Shown here piece by piece: positions 1-10,900 of a stretch of 21,719 nucleotides of DNA. The DNA lies in NCBI GenBank assembly GCA_001579985.1, contig LRSR01010258.1, positions 1 through 21,719 of the forward strand, read 5' to 3'. The DNA comes from Hypsibius dujardini. Its lineage: Eukaryota > Tardigrada > Eutardigrada > Parachela > Hypsibiidae. The translations under genes were made by a program, and so were the position numbers. The notes beneath the pieces were generated by a model, which did not search any database, had not been told where the DNA came from, and saw only the letters and a list, made by a program, of their open reading frames with translations. Numbering within the stretch: the stretch's first letter is position 1; each line of letters opens with the position of its first letter.

Positions 1-3000
1 GGCCCGGGATGAGGTTATGAAGCGTCACGGAGGTCAGTACAACGTGAGTGTTCGTTATTTTCAGCACAAAGATCACCATACGTGCGACGATATCAACGGA
101 GACGCCGTGGCCGACGTTTCGGAATTTTTGTACCGACATCGACGTGAAGATACTTGTTATGCTATAGTTGAAACAGGTAAGGATCACAAAGTTATCAATC
201 CCTTGCGTGATCTGATACAGTTACAAACAGGAGATAATTTCAGAGGCTCTGGCGGGGGGGGGGTTAGTCAGATGCCCTTAATCGAAATCCTTTATGGCTC
301 TCCAAACGGTACCACAGTACATTACAATTTAGCGGTCTGTCTTTTTCATACCAAAATGAATCGATAATTTCATTTCAAATTTCAATGAAGAAAACAAATA
401 CAATTCTGGACGGAGCCGCATTTGGTTAATCAATGGTCAGTCTTCCCCAAATGTCTCCTCTTCTTGACCACAAAATTATTTGGCATCGTTCGGCATAATC
501 AACCGGCCTCGATCGGAGTGAGAAGAATGCGGAAATTAAACAGTCAACCTTTTCATATGAGACAGTGCATATACCGCTGATCTATCAGGGACTAGCTACA
601 ATTGGATTAATGAAATTCATAGCGAGGAAGATACTTTGAATACCAAAACGACTAAACAGAAATCAATTGGCACCGAATTCAACTTTCACCAATTTTGGGA
701 GTATTTTTAAACTCTGCTTAACAAAACTAATGAAGTTGTTGCGTTTTCTTCATTTCCAGGCTTTTCAAACTTTCTCTGAAAATATTACAGAGTCCCAATA
801 AAATTGGTGTCATAAATGGTACGGTCTGGTCACCGTTTTATTTCCGAGACTAGAAAGGTTTACAAGCTGCTTTGTTATTCAAGATGAAACGGTACTTTAG
901 ATAACAAAAGTAACCGTTATCGATTTTTACCGTATTTAGGACAGTGTTTTCTCGGGAGGGAGAGAACAGAGGTGGGTCAAAAGAGGCTATATGGTCAGGT
1001 TTGCTTTGCTAGGCTTTGAAACTTCGGCGTGCCACTGAGCAATCTATATGTATTTTTCAAAGAGATCTGGACGTAGGATTAAAATTTTCAATGCCTAGCC
1101 GATAGCTTATCTTACGGTTCCCAACAAATATTTAGTTGAAGGTCACTCTTTCCTCATTCTGTATGTGTTTTGTTAGGTTGCAATGACCAGAACGGGCTGT
1201 CTAGTCTTGCCGCTGCTCTGGATGTCTTAGTTTTCACCTTGAATATGTAGGTTGATTGGAAGTGATTCATCTCACACTGAACATTTCTGATTTTTTGACG
1301 TATGCTGTAGGGATTCAATGGCAAAAGATTTTCTTACTCCAAAATCGGCGCCGGCGACAACCGTTTCAAGCGGTGCTTCATCCATCAGTTTTTGTATGGC
1401 TTTGGTGGAGTTACTGGACCGGAACAATTGGTATCATGTGACCGTTGTGATAGAAACCTCAACCACCATCAGTCGGTTCTATCAGATGTCATGGGAGTTC
1501 CTGCTAGAGGTGACAAAGCAGTCGGGCTCAAACTTTCAAATAGTGCCGCTCAACGTTGAAAATATCATTTCCACCCCTAACTTGATGAAACTTTTGGCGG
1601 AATCTAAACTACGGAGCCGAGGTATGTGCAAACAAAATACTGAAAACGACTTACAAGAAACTGTTTGGAATTTTAAACGTCCAGGTCTTAAAAATTATTA
1701 TGGCCAATCAAGTGATTCCAATATGGGTGCTTTAAAATCAACACTGAATGCCTTTTGATTGAAAGACTTTTGCAAGGTGAGAGAAACTCAAATTTAATTC
1801 TTTTTAACAGCTTAGCGAACTTTTACAGCCAGTGCTTGTATATTCTGTGTAGTTCTGTATATGTATGTTCTGTATAGTACACAAATCGAGCCTATTGGAA
1901 ACTGACTAAAACATGTCCATGTCACTTCATTGTCAGCTTTACTATATGACAGAGGCGTAACAGATTTTCGACACCTCCCCCCCGGCCCCCATTTTTGTGA
2001 TTACTTAAAAAAGCTCCGGGACAACCGAATATTGAATGCAAGAACTGCGGGCAAAATCCAAAATCAAATCATCTGAATCACCTCAAATCACTGAAGAACA
2101 CACACACGACGCCAGCCTCAATCAACTTGACTGAACTGAAGTAACTTAAGAAAAACAAGACACACAATAGATAGTTTATTACGAATGCCGACAGATTCTT
2201 TGTCGCTGTGTGCACTCGAGGCCTTTGCGCAAGCGCCGCACAGGATGACGGCTTAGGCTACAAGTCCCCCCCCCCTTCCCCCGTTTTGTCCTCTTTTACT
2301 TTTGGGAGTACTAGCCAATACCCTTTATCCATGCTATCATTTCAAAATCGAAAAAGTGCTGATGCCATTTGCTTTCTCGGGCGCTCTTTCAGTCAGGGCG
2401 TTATGAAGTTTGAGCCAACCCTATCGTGCAGGATCAACTCCCGTTTCGAGCAGTTTTTGACAACCTAAGCTTTCCTCAGTCTCTTGGCAAAAAAACCGAT
2501 ATTGGAACGTCGGTCCAGGAAATGGATCGTCAAAAAAGGGGAGCGTTTTCGAATTTCGTTCACTGAGGACAACTCCAGTACTTAGTGATTATTATTTTTA
2601 GGATAAGGAAACAGCAAACATTCCTAAAACTATTAATCTGAAAATGATTAAATAAAAGAATATTGGTAAGCGCCTGTAAACATAACAGAGGTGGGGATAA
2701 AGAGGAGAAATGGAGGGGTATTTGTAGTCTAAGTTCTGGACTAAGTTCTAAGTTCTAAAGACTGTGCGAAAATTGTATCTGGGCGGAGCTGCACACAACT
2801 CACAACCGAAACCACAACACGAAAATTACAACCGAACAGCATATTAAATACAGCGACATATCAGTTTTCAAGGTTTTGTATAAAAATATTCTTGTTGCAG
2901 TCTATGTCCTTCTATCCACGGCTACTCTCGCACTCCGCATCATGGTAAGTACATTTCTCAAATATTGAATACCTTTTATCAACAGGTTCTCCGATTGTAT

Positions 3001-5504
3001 AAGAGAGCAAAGGAACTGCTTGCGCTGAAAAATATAAACAATGTTCCAAACTATTGCACCAGAATATTTACAAACGCATTGCTGAGGTGTTATTTGTGCG
3101 TATAGACAATATCCGTCGATTTCGTTTTTGAAGGGACTGACTGATGCCCTGGATATGTCAAACGGGGAGTATGTTTTCATCAACGTTCAACCTATCCGTA
3201 CTACCGCCTATGGCGTGCCTGCGCAGTTTGCCCGTCTTGCGAACAACACATCGGTAGGAACCTGCAGTGTTGGGGGGGGGGGGGGAGTGAACGATAATGT
3301 GGATGTTGCAGTTTCGGCTTCACAATATATGTTTCTTTCAGAATCTGAATGCATCGAGGTCGTTGATTTTTCTCGTTCCGCAGTCGAACTCTCCGACAGC
3401 TACAACCCTGGCTGATGTCAACGAAAAAATATCCAATCTTACGCTGACCCAATATAATTACTCCTACAATGGAGTTCCAGTGAGTAAAATACTTTCCATT
3501 TTCCACACATAAAACTAGAATTCCGAAGATGACAGGCCGAACGGGGCATCTGCTATGCAATGAACCTCGGAAGCAAAAAAGAATGAGCGTTTGTATCAGA
3601 CAGATTGTACAACATAAATTCAAAGATGACACGTTTTCAAGGGCATAGTTTTTTTTAAAGTGATCATTTTTAAACATGTACAGTTTTAGCACCAGCTGAA
3701 AAACCTGGTTTGAGTCTTACAAGATTATTGACTTCAATCTACTTCTTTGGTTTTTTTTGGAGATGTTAAACTATATTGATTTCTGTAAAAACATTTAGCC
3801 TAAAGAGGCCAGGGCTATGCGTTCACAACCCGGCACAACTTCATGCTATGCTTATATGCTTACAACTCACGCAATTTTTTGCGTTATTAATTGCTATATC
3901 TGCAACCTGTTTTGCCAAATTTTAGGTGCATCATTCTGTGGATACAATCCTTTTCCAAAACCATCAAATAATATTTAACAATAACTTTTAGAAAAACGAA
4001 ATAAGCTAAAAATCAGTATATCACGTTCAAAAGTATAGGTCACGGTTCCTTCAGAGGATTTCTAAAGCGAACGGAGCGACTAGTCCACTGATTAGTTTTT
4101 AGTCAATTAAAATTTAGTTAATAAAGATTTTTAATTCATTTATTTGTCGCTAAAACTGTTAGTTTACCTACAGTCTTTAGTTAAAGTCGAACTTAGTTTA
4201 CTAACTTTGGTTTACCTGAGCTTTCCAATACTGTACACTTTTAGGATGGTAAGTCAAACTTTTAGTATAGCGTTTTAGTCAACTAAAAATTTAAAAAAAA
4301 ACAAAGTTGCAAAATGTGTTTTTTTTTTAGTTTAGTTTTGCTATCATTAATAGGCTAACGTGGCCTGCCCGGCATGACAATGGGTCTCTGGATTGCGAGT
4401 CTAACCATATTCAAAAATAGTTTTAGAGCTTAATGTGAAACATCGATGGAATGGGCGAAGCCGGTTTTCAAAGAAACTTTAAAAGCGGTAGGGCCATTCC
4501 AGTAAAACAGACATAACTGCGAAATCAATACTCCATTTTCCGATATAATTAATTTTAATACCAGCCAAACTTCAAACACTGATGAATTTAGCCATCTTCC
4601 GCGTTTAAAACATTGATAGTACAGTAGATCAGCCTTATAAAGAGACGGAAATAAAGAGACGCATGCACAGTGTATAATCGTAGCGGGATGATCTTTAGCC
4701 CCTGGACTCTGGAAATGGAGCAAAAGGTGCCATTGATATTGTGGAGATTTTTTCAACTCTCGTCATCGAGCGCGATAGTGCGCTACTTGGGTCGGGGCAG
4801 TACGGACCGTGCAGCGGAAGCCAACTTGTGGATAGAATCGCCAACCGCACTTTCACCATCAGCAGTGGGAGGGTTTACTTCACCGCCGGTGGAATTCGCC
4901 TGATCAATACGGAAATGTTCGCCTTCAATACTTCCACACTTTCGTTGCAGGCATGTCGTGGGTCAATCACAAGTTGACGAATTTAAAATACATTACATTT
5001 ATGCAGTGGCAGATTGAGGAAGGGTTGGAAATCCTGCTGAAGGGGTGGCAATAAACCCCCCCCCCCTCCCACCAATTTGGGTGCAAGCTTTGACATTTAA
5101 AAAGCCTCAACATTTTTGCCCCCACGCATCGCGGGGAGGGGAACAAGGTCAAGTTAAACGTCAGGGAGGGGGGGGGGCAACGGCCCGGTCGGCCTAAGGT
5201 CTATCCGCTGCTGTATTTACGTAACGGGATCGTCGCTTTTCTTTAGACAATCGGAGTATTTGACGGCACGAAGCAGCGGTTTACTTTCAACGAAAACAAG
5301 ACAGTTCCCTGGCCGACGGCAAACGGTTTGCCGCCCGCTGATGTGCCGGAATGTGGCTTCACCGGACATGAAGGACGCTGTGCCGCAGAAAGTTCGTTCA
5401 AGAAATATGCTTGTGCACTCATGAATGCCGGTTTTATTAAATCACAATTTCTCAAGAAGCCTTTGCATATGGACCAGGATACTGTTACTGTAGAAACCCA
5501 ATAA
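1..5504 (+). CDS. Copy 1: ANF-receptor-type ectodomain gene, 5' partial, predicted to end without a membrane span
   Basis: This is a multi-exon receptor gene whose first exon is cut by the window edge. Exons: 1-176, 1177-1246, 1311-1621, 2901-2944, 3134-3253, 3342-3479, 4699-4950 and 5247 onward. All are open and join in frame for 455 residues. The protein follows the ligand-binding fold of natriuretic-peptide and receptor-cyclase ectodomains: a CYAIVETGCND loop, the LLDRNNWYHVTVV segment typical of this family, NGEYVFI, then RIANRTFTISSGRVYF. Many N-X-S/T sequons fit an extracellular protein. The exon 8 donor present in copy 2 (TTCA|gtaact) reads TTCAagaaat here, so no intron can start. Translation instead runs through former intron sequence to TAA at 5502, which lies inside a MITE. 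The product would be a soluble ectodomain. It could also be a pseudogene. Family assignment is firm; expression is unknown. Confidence 0.72.
177..1176 (+). other. Intron 1 of copy 1, no gene seen
   Basis: The intron is 1000 bp, from donor gtaagg to acceptor ttgttag, and includes a run of 10 G at 254-263. It aligns in part with the 767-bp intron 1 of copy 3. Copy 2's intron 1 is only 236 bp and lacks the middle. Confidence 0.6.
1977..2675. mobile_element. Insertion of about 700 bp in intron 3 of copy 1, unclassified
   Basis: Copy 2 reads acacctgcaaacat without interruption at 9370-9384. In copy 1, acacct is separated from gtaaacat by about 700 bp, with CCT at both edges. The insert contains C-runs and an A-rich stretch (aaaaacaagacacacaa, 2151-2167). 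The longest open stretch (2208-2468) has no recognisable protein family. It may be a transposon copy, but no terminal inverted repeats were identified. Confidence 0.45.
4070..4345. repeat. AT-rich block with ACTAAA/TTTAGT palindromes, intron 6 of copy 1
   Basis: Repeated TTTAGTTAA/TTTAGTCAACTAAAA motifs occur on both strands, including the palindrome TTTTAGTCAACTAAAA near 4271-4287. Related blocks lie at the same place in copies 2 and 3, so the element predates the duplications. It may be a decayed MITE. Confidence 0.4.
4951..5246 (+). other. Copy 1 intron 7 with GC donor
   Basis: The exon ends TTGCAG and the intron starts gcatgt. The acceptor is tttag before ACAATCGG. The frame (LSLQ then TIGVFDG) demands this junction; the nearby GT at 4954 would shift the frame to an early TGA. 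The intron carries a G/C-rich minisatellite. Confidence 0.65.
5040..5180. repeat. Same minisatellite in intron 7, copy 1
   Basis: Only one clear unit is present (core at 5126), flanked by C-runs and G-runs. The array is contracted relative to copies 2 and 3. Confidence 0.5.
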
Positions 5505-5689
5505 CTTTAGGGGAACACCCTCGGTTACACAGAACACACGTAAAGAAAAGCCTGGGCTTGACTGCTTCAAATGTCGGAACATAAGACTACAGCCTGTTTA
5601 TTGAATGCTAATAGAGCCGGGTGTTATTTTCTGTACCGGCCGGTTAAAATAATCGAGCGTGTTCCCCTAAAGTTATTGGGTTTCTACAT
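5488..5689. mobile_element. MITE of 202 bp, mariner/Tc1-type by TA target site
   Basis: The terminal inverted repeats span 5488-5523 and 5654-5689 and match at 34 of 36 positions (left end CTGTAGAAACCC). A TA dinucleotide flanks each end (5486-5487 and 5690-5691). Copies 2 and 3 have the empty site at the equivalent place. No coding capacity is present. The element sits right after the lost exon 8 donor of copy 1 and supplies the TAA at 5502 that closes the read-through frame. Confidence 0.85.
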
Positions 5690-5895
5690 TAATATTTAAG
5701 TTCGATACCCCTGACAAGAAGGGCTTAAGCAACTAATTTTCAAATATTGTACTTCCAATTTCAATAACGAATTCACTAAATAACGTTTCAGTTGAAATTA
5801 TTCACAACTTAAAAAACGTTCGTTTGTTTGACTGAAGAATTTTCCGAAGAATTTTCAGTGCTGGAATAATCTCCAATCTCGAATTTGGTTTGCAG

Positions 5896-6047
5896 AGACT
5901 TCGACGATAATTACAACTTTGTCTACTGCAGCGGGTTGTGTTTTATTGCTGGCTGGATCCGCCTATTATCGCTGGTTCAGGCGGCAACTGTTCGCATCAG
6001 CAAATTATTGGGTCCTCCACCGGAGGGACCTCATTCTTCCTGACTAG
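5896..6047 (+). pseudogene. Copy 1 transmembrane exon, orphaned
   Basis: After a tttgcag acceptor the frame starting at 5898 encodes a hydrophobic span (STAAGCVLLLAGSAYY), then a basic stop-transfer stretch (RWFRRQ) and a juxtamembrane segment ending WVLHRRDLILPD. It matches exon 9 of copies 2 and 3. Two defects separate it from a working receptor: the upstream exon 8 donor is destroyed, and a TAG at 6045-6047 stands where copies 2 and 3 read TAC (Tyr). It is unlikely to be joined to the copy 1 ectodomain unless a cryptic donor is used. Confidence 0.6.
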
Positions 6048-6129
6048 ACCGGCTAATCTCGGATATCAGTGCTTTTCTCTCGCCGCATGCAGGAGCCTAA
6101 CATCGCAATATAGGAATTGAATTGTCACA

Positions 6130-6291
6130 ACACTAAGAGTACTGGAAGCTCGGTTATTTGGCAATGTTTACTTGGATATTTCAAACTCGCTAATCTCACG
6201 GGTTTTGCACGCTCATGGAACTGTGGTACGACGACACGTTCGTTGGCTTACCTGCGGCTGTGGCTCTTTCATTAATTTAAACTCACGCTGA
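6130..6291 (+). pseudogene. Copy 1 possible kinase-homology remnant
   Basis: A frame different from that of the transmembrane exon stays open here and is recognisably conserved in all three copies. The shared core is LEARLFGNVYLDIS, followed by LHAHGTVVRRHVRWL. The spacing of a VYLD strand, a LISR segment and a VxR.H segment weakly recalls the N-lobe of the receptor-cyclase kinase-homology domain. That is inference from position and pattern only. No splice sites that would connect it were found, so I call it a relic. Confidence 0.35.
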
Positions 6292-7186
6292 CCATTCAGA
6301 AGACAAATGTTTCTCATGTGATTACGTTTGGAGTTGTGAGGAAAATTTTTAATTCTATTAAATTCAGCAATCTGTAATGCATTTTGAAACTTATTAAGTT
6401 CGGGCGTGGAGGGTGGGGCGTTTTGAATTTATTAAATTCGGGAGTTGCAGAAGACGGGCACTTTTTCACCAGCAAAATAAAAAAAACATGCTAGGCGGAC
6501 CCCCATTTTAATTCAAAACAGCCCCTCCCCGCAAATTTAATTCTTAATGGGGGAGCCGCATTGCACCCGCAAAGTACCGCTTCCGCAAAAAGTCTGATGC
6601 GTCTCTTTTCATCACTATATCTGGTTCTCTGGGATTTGATTATCTCTTTATTACATCACCTAGCTGAATGTGATTTGTGATTTCCCGCTAAATTTGGGAT
6701 TGGGGTTGTAAATTTACGGTTGTGACTTGAGACCCTCTGTCTCTGACTTCAACAGTTTAACCTGTTAGAGGACATTGGTCAAAATGAAAATTAGAAAGAT
6801 GAGGCAAAAAGAAGGGGGAAGGGGAGGGGGCTTGTAGCCTAAACCCTGAGCTTTTTGGGATGTGGGCGCCTAAGTTCCAGGGGCTCTGGGATTTCAAAAC
6901 ATTTCAAAAACACCGGTTTTCATAACATTTGGACCGTTCCTAAATGTTTTGAACCTCCATTTGCATTATTTATTTGCATGCATAGGGAGCTAAAAAAAAT
7001 TTAACGTTTTGAGATAAGAAGGGAGCCTTTTGACGCATGTAAGATGTAACCACATTCGACAAAATATTTGGAAAGTATTCCTCTTAATCAAGATCAGAAA
7101 AGGGATTCTTTTGACGCTCGGAATCGACCACCAGGAACCGAGGCAACGAGGCTTCAAACGAATTCAAATGTTTTCGTCTCTCTTAG
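6292..7186. other. Non-coding stretch downstream of copy 1
   Basis: No gene is seen. An AT-rich repeat with TTATTAAATTCGGGAGTT motifs (about 6330-6540) recurs at 21570-21719 after copy 3. A G-rich stretch with CTTGTAGCCTAAA (about 6800-6850) recurs in intron 3 of other copies. AATAAA at 6476-6481 is a possible polyadenylation signal but is not specific. Confidence 0.45.
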
Positions 7187-7292
7187 GGCGCTTTTGTCGC
7201 AATCGGCGCAATTGGATTTGAACTCACAAAATACAGGTTTGCTGGACAATTTTAAATTGTGTGCGACCGGACCCTTTAAAGGTATGTCCAGG
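7187..7292 (+). pseudogene. Copy 1 remnant of kinase-homology exon
   Basis: Behind a good acceptor (tctctcttag) this segment aligns with the exon at 13192-13330 of copy 2: both begin with a frame reading AFVAIGAIGF and end next to a gtaag/gtagg donor. Here 12 bases of copy 2 (cttattcgatag) are replaced by one base, so the frame is broken in the middle. In copy 2 the C-terminal part reads CAAGSLKDM, which resembles the CxxGSLxDxL motif of receptor guanylate cyclase kinase-homology domains. The call rests on that resemblance and on the position downstream of the transmembrane exon. Confidence 0.45.
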
Positions 7293-7366
7293 GTAAGAAA
7301 ACGTGAAAACAATATATTTTGTTCCCGAAAATTCACCAATTGGGCTTCATTATGATTTGATCTCTT

Positions 7367-7834
7367 GGCCGGGGGTACGAAAATAAATGAAGTATTCGAG
7401 ATGACTATATTGAGATTCAAGGCAGCGCCATTGAGGGTCGAGAGGGTTCTATGCACGCGCGAACACTGTTTCCGGCGGGCGGAATACCAATTGTTATATG
7501 TATCATATGCAGTACCGGTACCCAATGTACTTTTGTATGTAATGTCCGGTTTCGAATTGTCTTCTTATGATTTGTCAGATCGTACGAAATGTCTTTGATC
7601 ACGATATGCTTGGGTACTAACTATCTGGATACAATTTATCTGGGTGCGACCTGTCCGCGCACGAAATACATATAGACATGTTAGCAGATTAACCCAAGCA
7701 GGCAACCAACACGCAATCTCTTGAGACGTTCTCAACAACAATGCATGATTTATCTTTTCACGGGACATCCACACCATAGTAGCGTCTGCATTTTAAGTAG
7801 CGCATTACCATTAATTCATCATGTGAAAAGGCTC
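7367..7834 (+). promoter_or_regulatory. Conserved upstream region of copy 2
   Basis: About 470 bp upstream of the TATA box is almost identical to 15189-15659 upstream of copy 3, with only scattered substitutions. It contains no convincing coding frame; the open stretches on both strands look accidental. It holds the 15-16 bp repeat array described separately. The similarity may reflect a recent duplication, gene conversion or regulatory constraint. Confidence 0.45.
7515..7680 (+). repeat. Degenerate 15-16 bp tandem repeat upstream of copy 2
   Basis: About ten head-to-tail units of 15-17 bp share a consensus near TGGGTACGAATTGTC. Examples are CGGTTTCGAATTGTC (7547-7561), TTCTTATGATTTGTC (7562-7576), AGATCGTACGAAATGTC (7577-7593), TGGATACAATTTATC (7626-7640) and TGGGTGCGACCTGTC (7641-7655). 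The array ends about 155 bp upstream of the TATA box. Its function is unknown: it could be clustered factor sites or subterminal repeats of a transposon. Confidence 0.6.
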
Positions 7835-7862
7835 TATAAAACAAAAACAATATTGCATATCA
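7835..7862 (+). promoter_or_regulatory. Core promoter of copy 2
   Basis: TATAAA at 7835-7840 is followed 27 bases later by TCACTG, with the candidate start A at 7862. This gives a 5' UTR of about 138 nt before the ATG at 8000. The arrangement matches a TATA-plus-initiator promoter and is repeated at the same place in copy 3. Confidence 0.55.
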
Positions 7863-7999
7863 CTGTCCGATCTGCGGATCAATCTATGACATTCTTTCAT
7901 AATCAAAATCACAACCTATACTTCCCGATTTGCTAGCGCTGCTCATCATTGCCCAGCCGCTTTTTTAAACTGGCCGGGTTTTTATTCCAAAACGACACA

Positions 8000-10900
8000 A
8001 TGTTCTTGCTCTTTCAATCCGTAACATATCTTAATCTGATAACCATTACGTGTGCGTTAACCCAAAAAACAAAGATTGAGGTGCTCGTGACCCTGCAGTA
8101 CGAGATGCCGGGCTATGTGACCAATGCCGTGTTCATGTCGCCGACCTTCGAAGTGGCCCGGGATGAGGTTATGAAGCGTCACGGAGGTCAGTACAACGTG
8201 AGTGTTCGTTATTTTCAGCACAAAGATCACCATACGTGCGACGATATCAACGGAGACGCCGTGGCGAACGTTTCGGAATATTTGTTCCGTCATCGACGTG
8301 AGGATACATGTTATGCTATAGTTGAAACAGGTAAGAATCCCAAACTAATCAATTCCAACCAGATGTCTGGCAAAAATGACGCCAGACGGTCAGGCTAGGC
8401 TTTGAAACTTCGGCGTGCCACTGGGTAGTCCGTTTTTCAAAGAGATTTGGAGCTAGGATCGAAATTTTCAATAGCTCAGTTCAACAGCCCATAGCTCCGT
8501 CTCGCAGTTCCTAACAAATATTTAGGTGAAGGTCGCTCTTTCCTCATCCTGTATGTGTTTTGTTAGGCTGCAATGACCAGAACGGGCTGTCTAGTCTTGC
8601 CGCTGCTTTGGATGTTTTAGTCTTTACTTTGAATATGTAGGTTGATTGGAAATGATTTATCTCACAATCAACAGTTCTGATTTTTGGAGATATCAATATG
8701 TATGGTGTAGGGATTCAATGGCGAAAGATTTTCTAACTCCAAAATCGGCGCCGGCGACAACCGTTTCCAGCGGTGCTTCATCCATCAGTTTTTGTATGGC
8801 TTTGGTGGAGCTACTGGACCGGAACAATTGGTACCATGTGACCGTCGTGATAGAAACCTCAACCACCATCAGCCGGTTCTATCAGATGTCATGGGTGTTC
8901 CTGCTGGAGGTCACGAAGCAGTCGGGCTTAAACTTTCAAATAGTGCCGCTCAACGTTGAAAACATAATTTCCAACTCAGACTTGATGAAAATTTTGGCGG
9001 AATCTAAACTACGGAGTAGAGGTATGTGCAAACAAAATGCTAGAAAATCTTTTACAAGGAACTGTATGAGATTACAAACGTCCAGGCTCAAAATCTTACT
9101 ATTCCGAGTTAAATGATTCCAACATGTGTGCTTTAAAAGCAACACTAAATGCCTTTTGATTGAAAGGCTTGTGCGTGGTAAGGGAAACCACGATATAATT
9201 GTTTAAAATATCTTAGCGGACTTTTACAGCCAGTGCTTGTATGTTCTGTATAGTTCTGTGTATGTATGTTCTGTATAGTATACGAATCGAGTATATTGGA
9301 AATTGACTACAAAACTTCCATGTCACTCCATTGTCAGTTTTACTGTATGACGGAGGCGGAACAGATTTTGACACCTGCAAACATAAAAGAGGTGGGGATA
9401 AAGGGGGGGAATGGGAGGGTACGAGTACTTGTAGCCTAAACCAGGATGACTGTGCGAAAATTGTGTCTAGGCGGAGCTGCACACAACTCGCAACCAAAAT
9501 CGGAGTATAGAACTAACACTAGAACAGCGTATTAAATACTAAAACAGAGCGGCATATCCCAATCTTCCAGGATTTGAATAATATACCGTATTCTTGTTGC
9601 AGTCTATGTTCTACTCTCCACGGCCACTCTCGCACTTCGCATCATGGTAAGTACAGAAAATCGTTTCTCGAATAATGAATACCATTTCATCAACAGGTTC
9701 TCTGATTGTATAAAAAGGCAAGAAACTGTTTGTGCTGACGGAGAATTTCACCAGGATATTTAAAAACCCATTGCTGACCGTCTGAGATGTCATTTGTGCT
9801 TAAAGATAATATCCGTCGATTTCGTTTTTGAAGGGACTGACTGATGCCCTGGGTATGTCAAACGGGGAGTATGTTTTCATCAACGTTCAACCTATCCGTA
9901 CTACCGCCTATGGCGTGCCTGCGCAGTTTGCCCGTCTTGCGAACAACACATCGGTAGGAACCTGCAGTGTTGGGGGGGGGGGAGTGAACGATAATGTGGA
10001 TGTTGCAATTTCGGCTTTACAATATATGTTTCTTTCAGAATCTGAATGCATCGAGGTCGTTGATTTTTCTCGTTCCGCAATTGAAATCTCCGACAGCTAC
10101 AACCCTGGCTGATGTCAACGAAAAAATATCCAATCTTACGCTGAGCCAATATAATTACTCCTACAATGGAGTTCCGGTAAGTAAAATGCTTTCCATTTTC
10201 CACACATAAAACTAGAATTCCGAAGATGACAGGCCATTTGGGGGTATACACGATGCGATGAACCTCAGAAGCAAAAAAGAGTTGGCGTTTTCATCCTACA
10301 GAATGGATAACACAAATTTAAAGACGACAAGTTTTCAAGAGAATACTTTTTTCAGAGGCATTTTTATGTATGTCCAGCTTTAGCGGCATTTGAAAAACCT
10401 TGTTTAAGTCATAGAAGATTATTTACTTCAACCTCCTTGTTTTGGTTTTTATGGAGAGGTTGACTACCCTGATCACTTTAAAAACATTTATTGTAGAGGC
10501 CACCAGGCTCTGCTCACAACCCGCGCAATCTTTTGACTATCAATTGCTAGGGCCACGACCTGTTTTACCAAATTTTGGGCACGTTTTAATCAACTAAATT
10601 TAGTTAAAGATTTTTACTTCATTTTTTTGCAACTAAAAACCGTTAGTCTGTAGAGTCTTTAGTTTAAGTCGATTTTAGTTTACTCACTTTAATTTTCCTT
10701 TGCTTCCCAATTTAAATTTCTAGGACAGTAACTAAAACCATTAGTTTAGCGTTTCAGTCAACTAAAAAATTAAGAAAAAAACAAGTAACAAAATTTTTTA
10801 ATTGTTTTTTAGTTTAGTTTTACTATCAATAATCGGCCCTGCATAACAATGGTGTTTTTGGGTGGCGAGCCTAACCATCTTCAAATTAATTCTAGAGCTT

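Noticed and set aside
1977-2675. A protein-coding gene in the intron 3 insert of copy 1
   Set aside because: The open stretch is short, starts and ends in low-complexity sequence and shows no family motif.
3201-3692. Minus-strand open frames opposite exons 5 and 6 (and equivalents in copies 2 and 3)
   Set aside because: They cross splice junctions and G-runs, have no recognisable domain, and are shadows of conserved plus-strand exons.
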